Position numbers and translations under genes: made by a program. A stretch of 64,000 bases of DNA from an uncultured Lachnoanaerobaculum sp. (GTDB lineage Bacteria; Bacillota; Clostridia; Lachnospirales; Lachnospiraceae), in contig CAMQCZ010000006.1 in the NCBI GenBank assembly GCA_946999385.1, positions 6,026-70,025 on the forward strand. Reading direction: 5' to 3'. The notes beneath the pieces were generated by a model. The model was not told the origin of the DNA. It searched no databases and worked only from the letters and a program-made list of their open reading frames with translations. Every line of letters begins with the position of its first letter. Position 1 is the first letter of the stretch. Of this stretch, positions 63,646 to 64,000 are shown one piece after another.

Positions 63646-64000
63646 TTATTTAAAATAATATCCTATACCCCATTTAGTATGTATATATTTTGGATTACCC
63701 GGATCTATTTCAACTTTTTCTCTCAATCTTCTCACATGCACATCAACTGTTCTAAGCTCTGAAGCATCCTTGGACTTTGCTCCCCAAACAATATTTAAAA
63801 GCTCTTCTCTTGAATATACTCTGCCCGGATTACTTACCAAAAGTTCAAATATATCAAATTCTTTTGCTGTTAAATTAATATTTCTATCCAATATAGTAGT
63901 ATCTCTTGATGAAAGATCTAATTTTATATCTCCGGCACTTATAACAGAGGCTTTTTCTATGAGTTTAGTCTTTTTTTCATTTCTACGTCTGATAGCCTTT
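63646..64000 (-). CDS. Response regulator of the OmpR/PhoB family, C-terminal part
   Basis: The reading frame is open from the stop at 63646 to the end of the window, 117 codons. It covers a charged linker (AIRRRNEKKTKL) and the winged-helix domain of OmpR-type regulators: LTAKEFDIFELLVSNPGRVYSREELLNIVWG and TVDVHVRRLREKV with the recognition helix, ending TKWGIGYYFK. The receiver domain lies outside the window. Residue choice resembles WalR/PhoP-type regulators, but the identity cannot be set. A kinase gene would be expected beside it, yet rlmH follows directly, so the kinase is absent or lies elsewhere. Confidence 0.9.
   Translation of the reverse strand, partial: KAIRRRNEKKTKLIEKASVISAGDIKLDLSSRDTTILDRNINLTAKEFDIFELLVSNPGRVYSREELLNIVWGAKSKDASELRTVDVHVRRLREKVEIDPGNPKYIHTKWGIGYYFK

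Noticed and set aside
63646..63891. A free-standing 81-residue winged-helix protein
   Set aside because: The frame continues without a stop to the window end and encodes a normal OmpR-type linker, so this is a full response regulator cut by the window edge; the apparent start at 63891 is only an internal TTG.
1..64000. CRISPR arrays, insertion sequences, prophage or integrative-element genes
   Set aside because: No regularly spaced direct repeats, transposase, integrase or phage structural genes were seen; the nested palindromes are the only possible small elements.

Overview
The window is about 64 kb of very AT-rich, gene-dense chromosome. It most likely comes from a low-GC anaerobic Firmicute of class Clostridia, with Lachnospiraceae or a close relative the best guess. 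The evidence is A/T-rich codon use, Shine-Dalgarno sites of the AGGAGG type, many sigma-A-like promoters (TTGNNN, 17 nt, TATAAT, often with an upstream TG), a SepF/YlmH division cluster, YesM/YesN-type two-component genes and a MutL of the endonuclease type. No species can be named from this sequence alone. There is no CRISPR array, no recognisable insertion sequence and no prophage. Almost everything is chromosomal core, with one carbohydrate-uptake locus.

Layout by position. 1-4425 (minus): a sugar-sensing cassette with a membrane-anchored periplasmic-binding-like protein, a YesM-type histidine kinase, a YesN-type response regulator and the cut-off start of another exported protein. 4521-7091: secA (minus). 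7376-9341: uraA-upp uracil uptake and salvage (plus). 9534-21888 (minus): a seven-gene run transcribed from a promoter at 21922-21950. It begins with three linked, poorly known proteins (a 1186-residue beta/helical-repeat protein, an Hsp70/actin-like ATPase and a helical-repeat protein), then valS, folC, a 58-residue ORF, a membrane TPR protein and argH (eight genes counting the small ORF). 21958-25259: copA divergent from a DUF1836-type regulator. 25395-27979 (minus): a cytidylate-kinase-like protein, a KDG-kinase-like protein and dapA. 28091-33942 (minus): an ylm-like division cluster (HlyD-like protein, yggS, sepF, ylmH) continuing into aroB, lspA and an rluA-type gene.

34117-50457 (minus) reads as one very long operon: miaB, mutS, mutL, miaA, a PLP-lyase gene, radC, mreC, mreD, mrdA, rodA, mgsA, a D,D-carboxypeptidase gene and a small P-loop protein. 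It runs from a promoter at 50497-50525 to a strong terminator at 34021-34094. It combines tRNA modification, mismatch repair and the elongation machinery, but lacks mreB and minCDE. 50742-50821 is tRNA-Leu(UAG). 50856-57530 (minus) is an alpha-glycoside locus (LacI regulator, lipoprotein binding protein, two permeases, GH31 enzyme, no ATPase gene) with two matching LacI-type operators. 57756-60065 (plus) holds an AlkD-like gene and pncB. 60193-62893 (minus) holds a DUF819-type membrane protein and pepD. The end carries rlmH and the C-terminal part of an OmpR-type response regulator that runs off the window.

The best candidate for an undescribed system is the 16295-21888 trio: an Hsp70/actin-fold ATPase without an obvious peptide-binding domain, encoded between a very large helical-repeat protein and a smaller TPR-like protein, in one transcript with a tRNA synthetase. 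Secondary leads are the 58-residue ORF at 12186-12362, the palindromic operator inside the promoter of the DUF1836 gene, an approximately 250-residue insertion in PBP2, and unusually long nested hairpins at convergent gene ends. Several gene starts were moved inward from the longest possible ORF because a good ribosome-binding site fits only the internal start.
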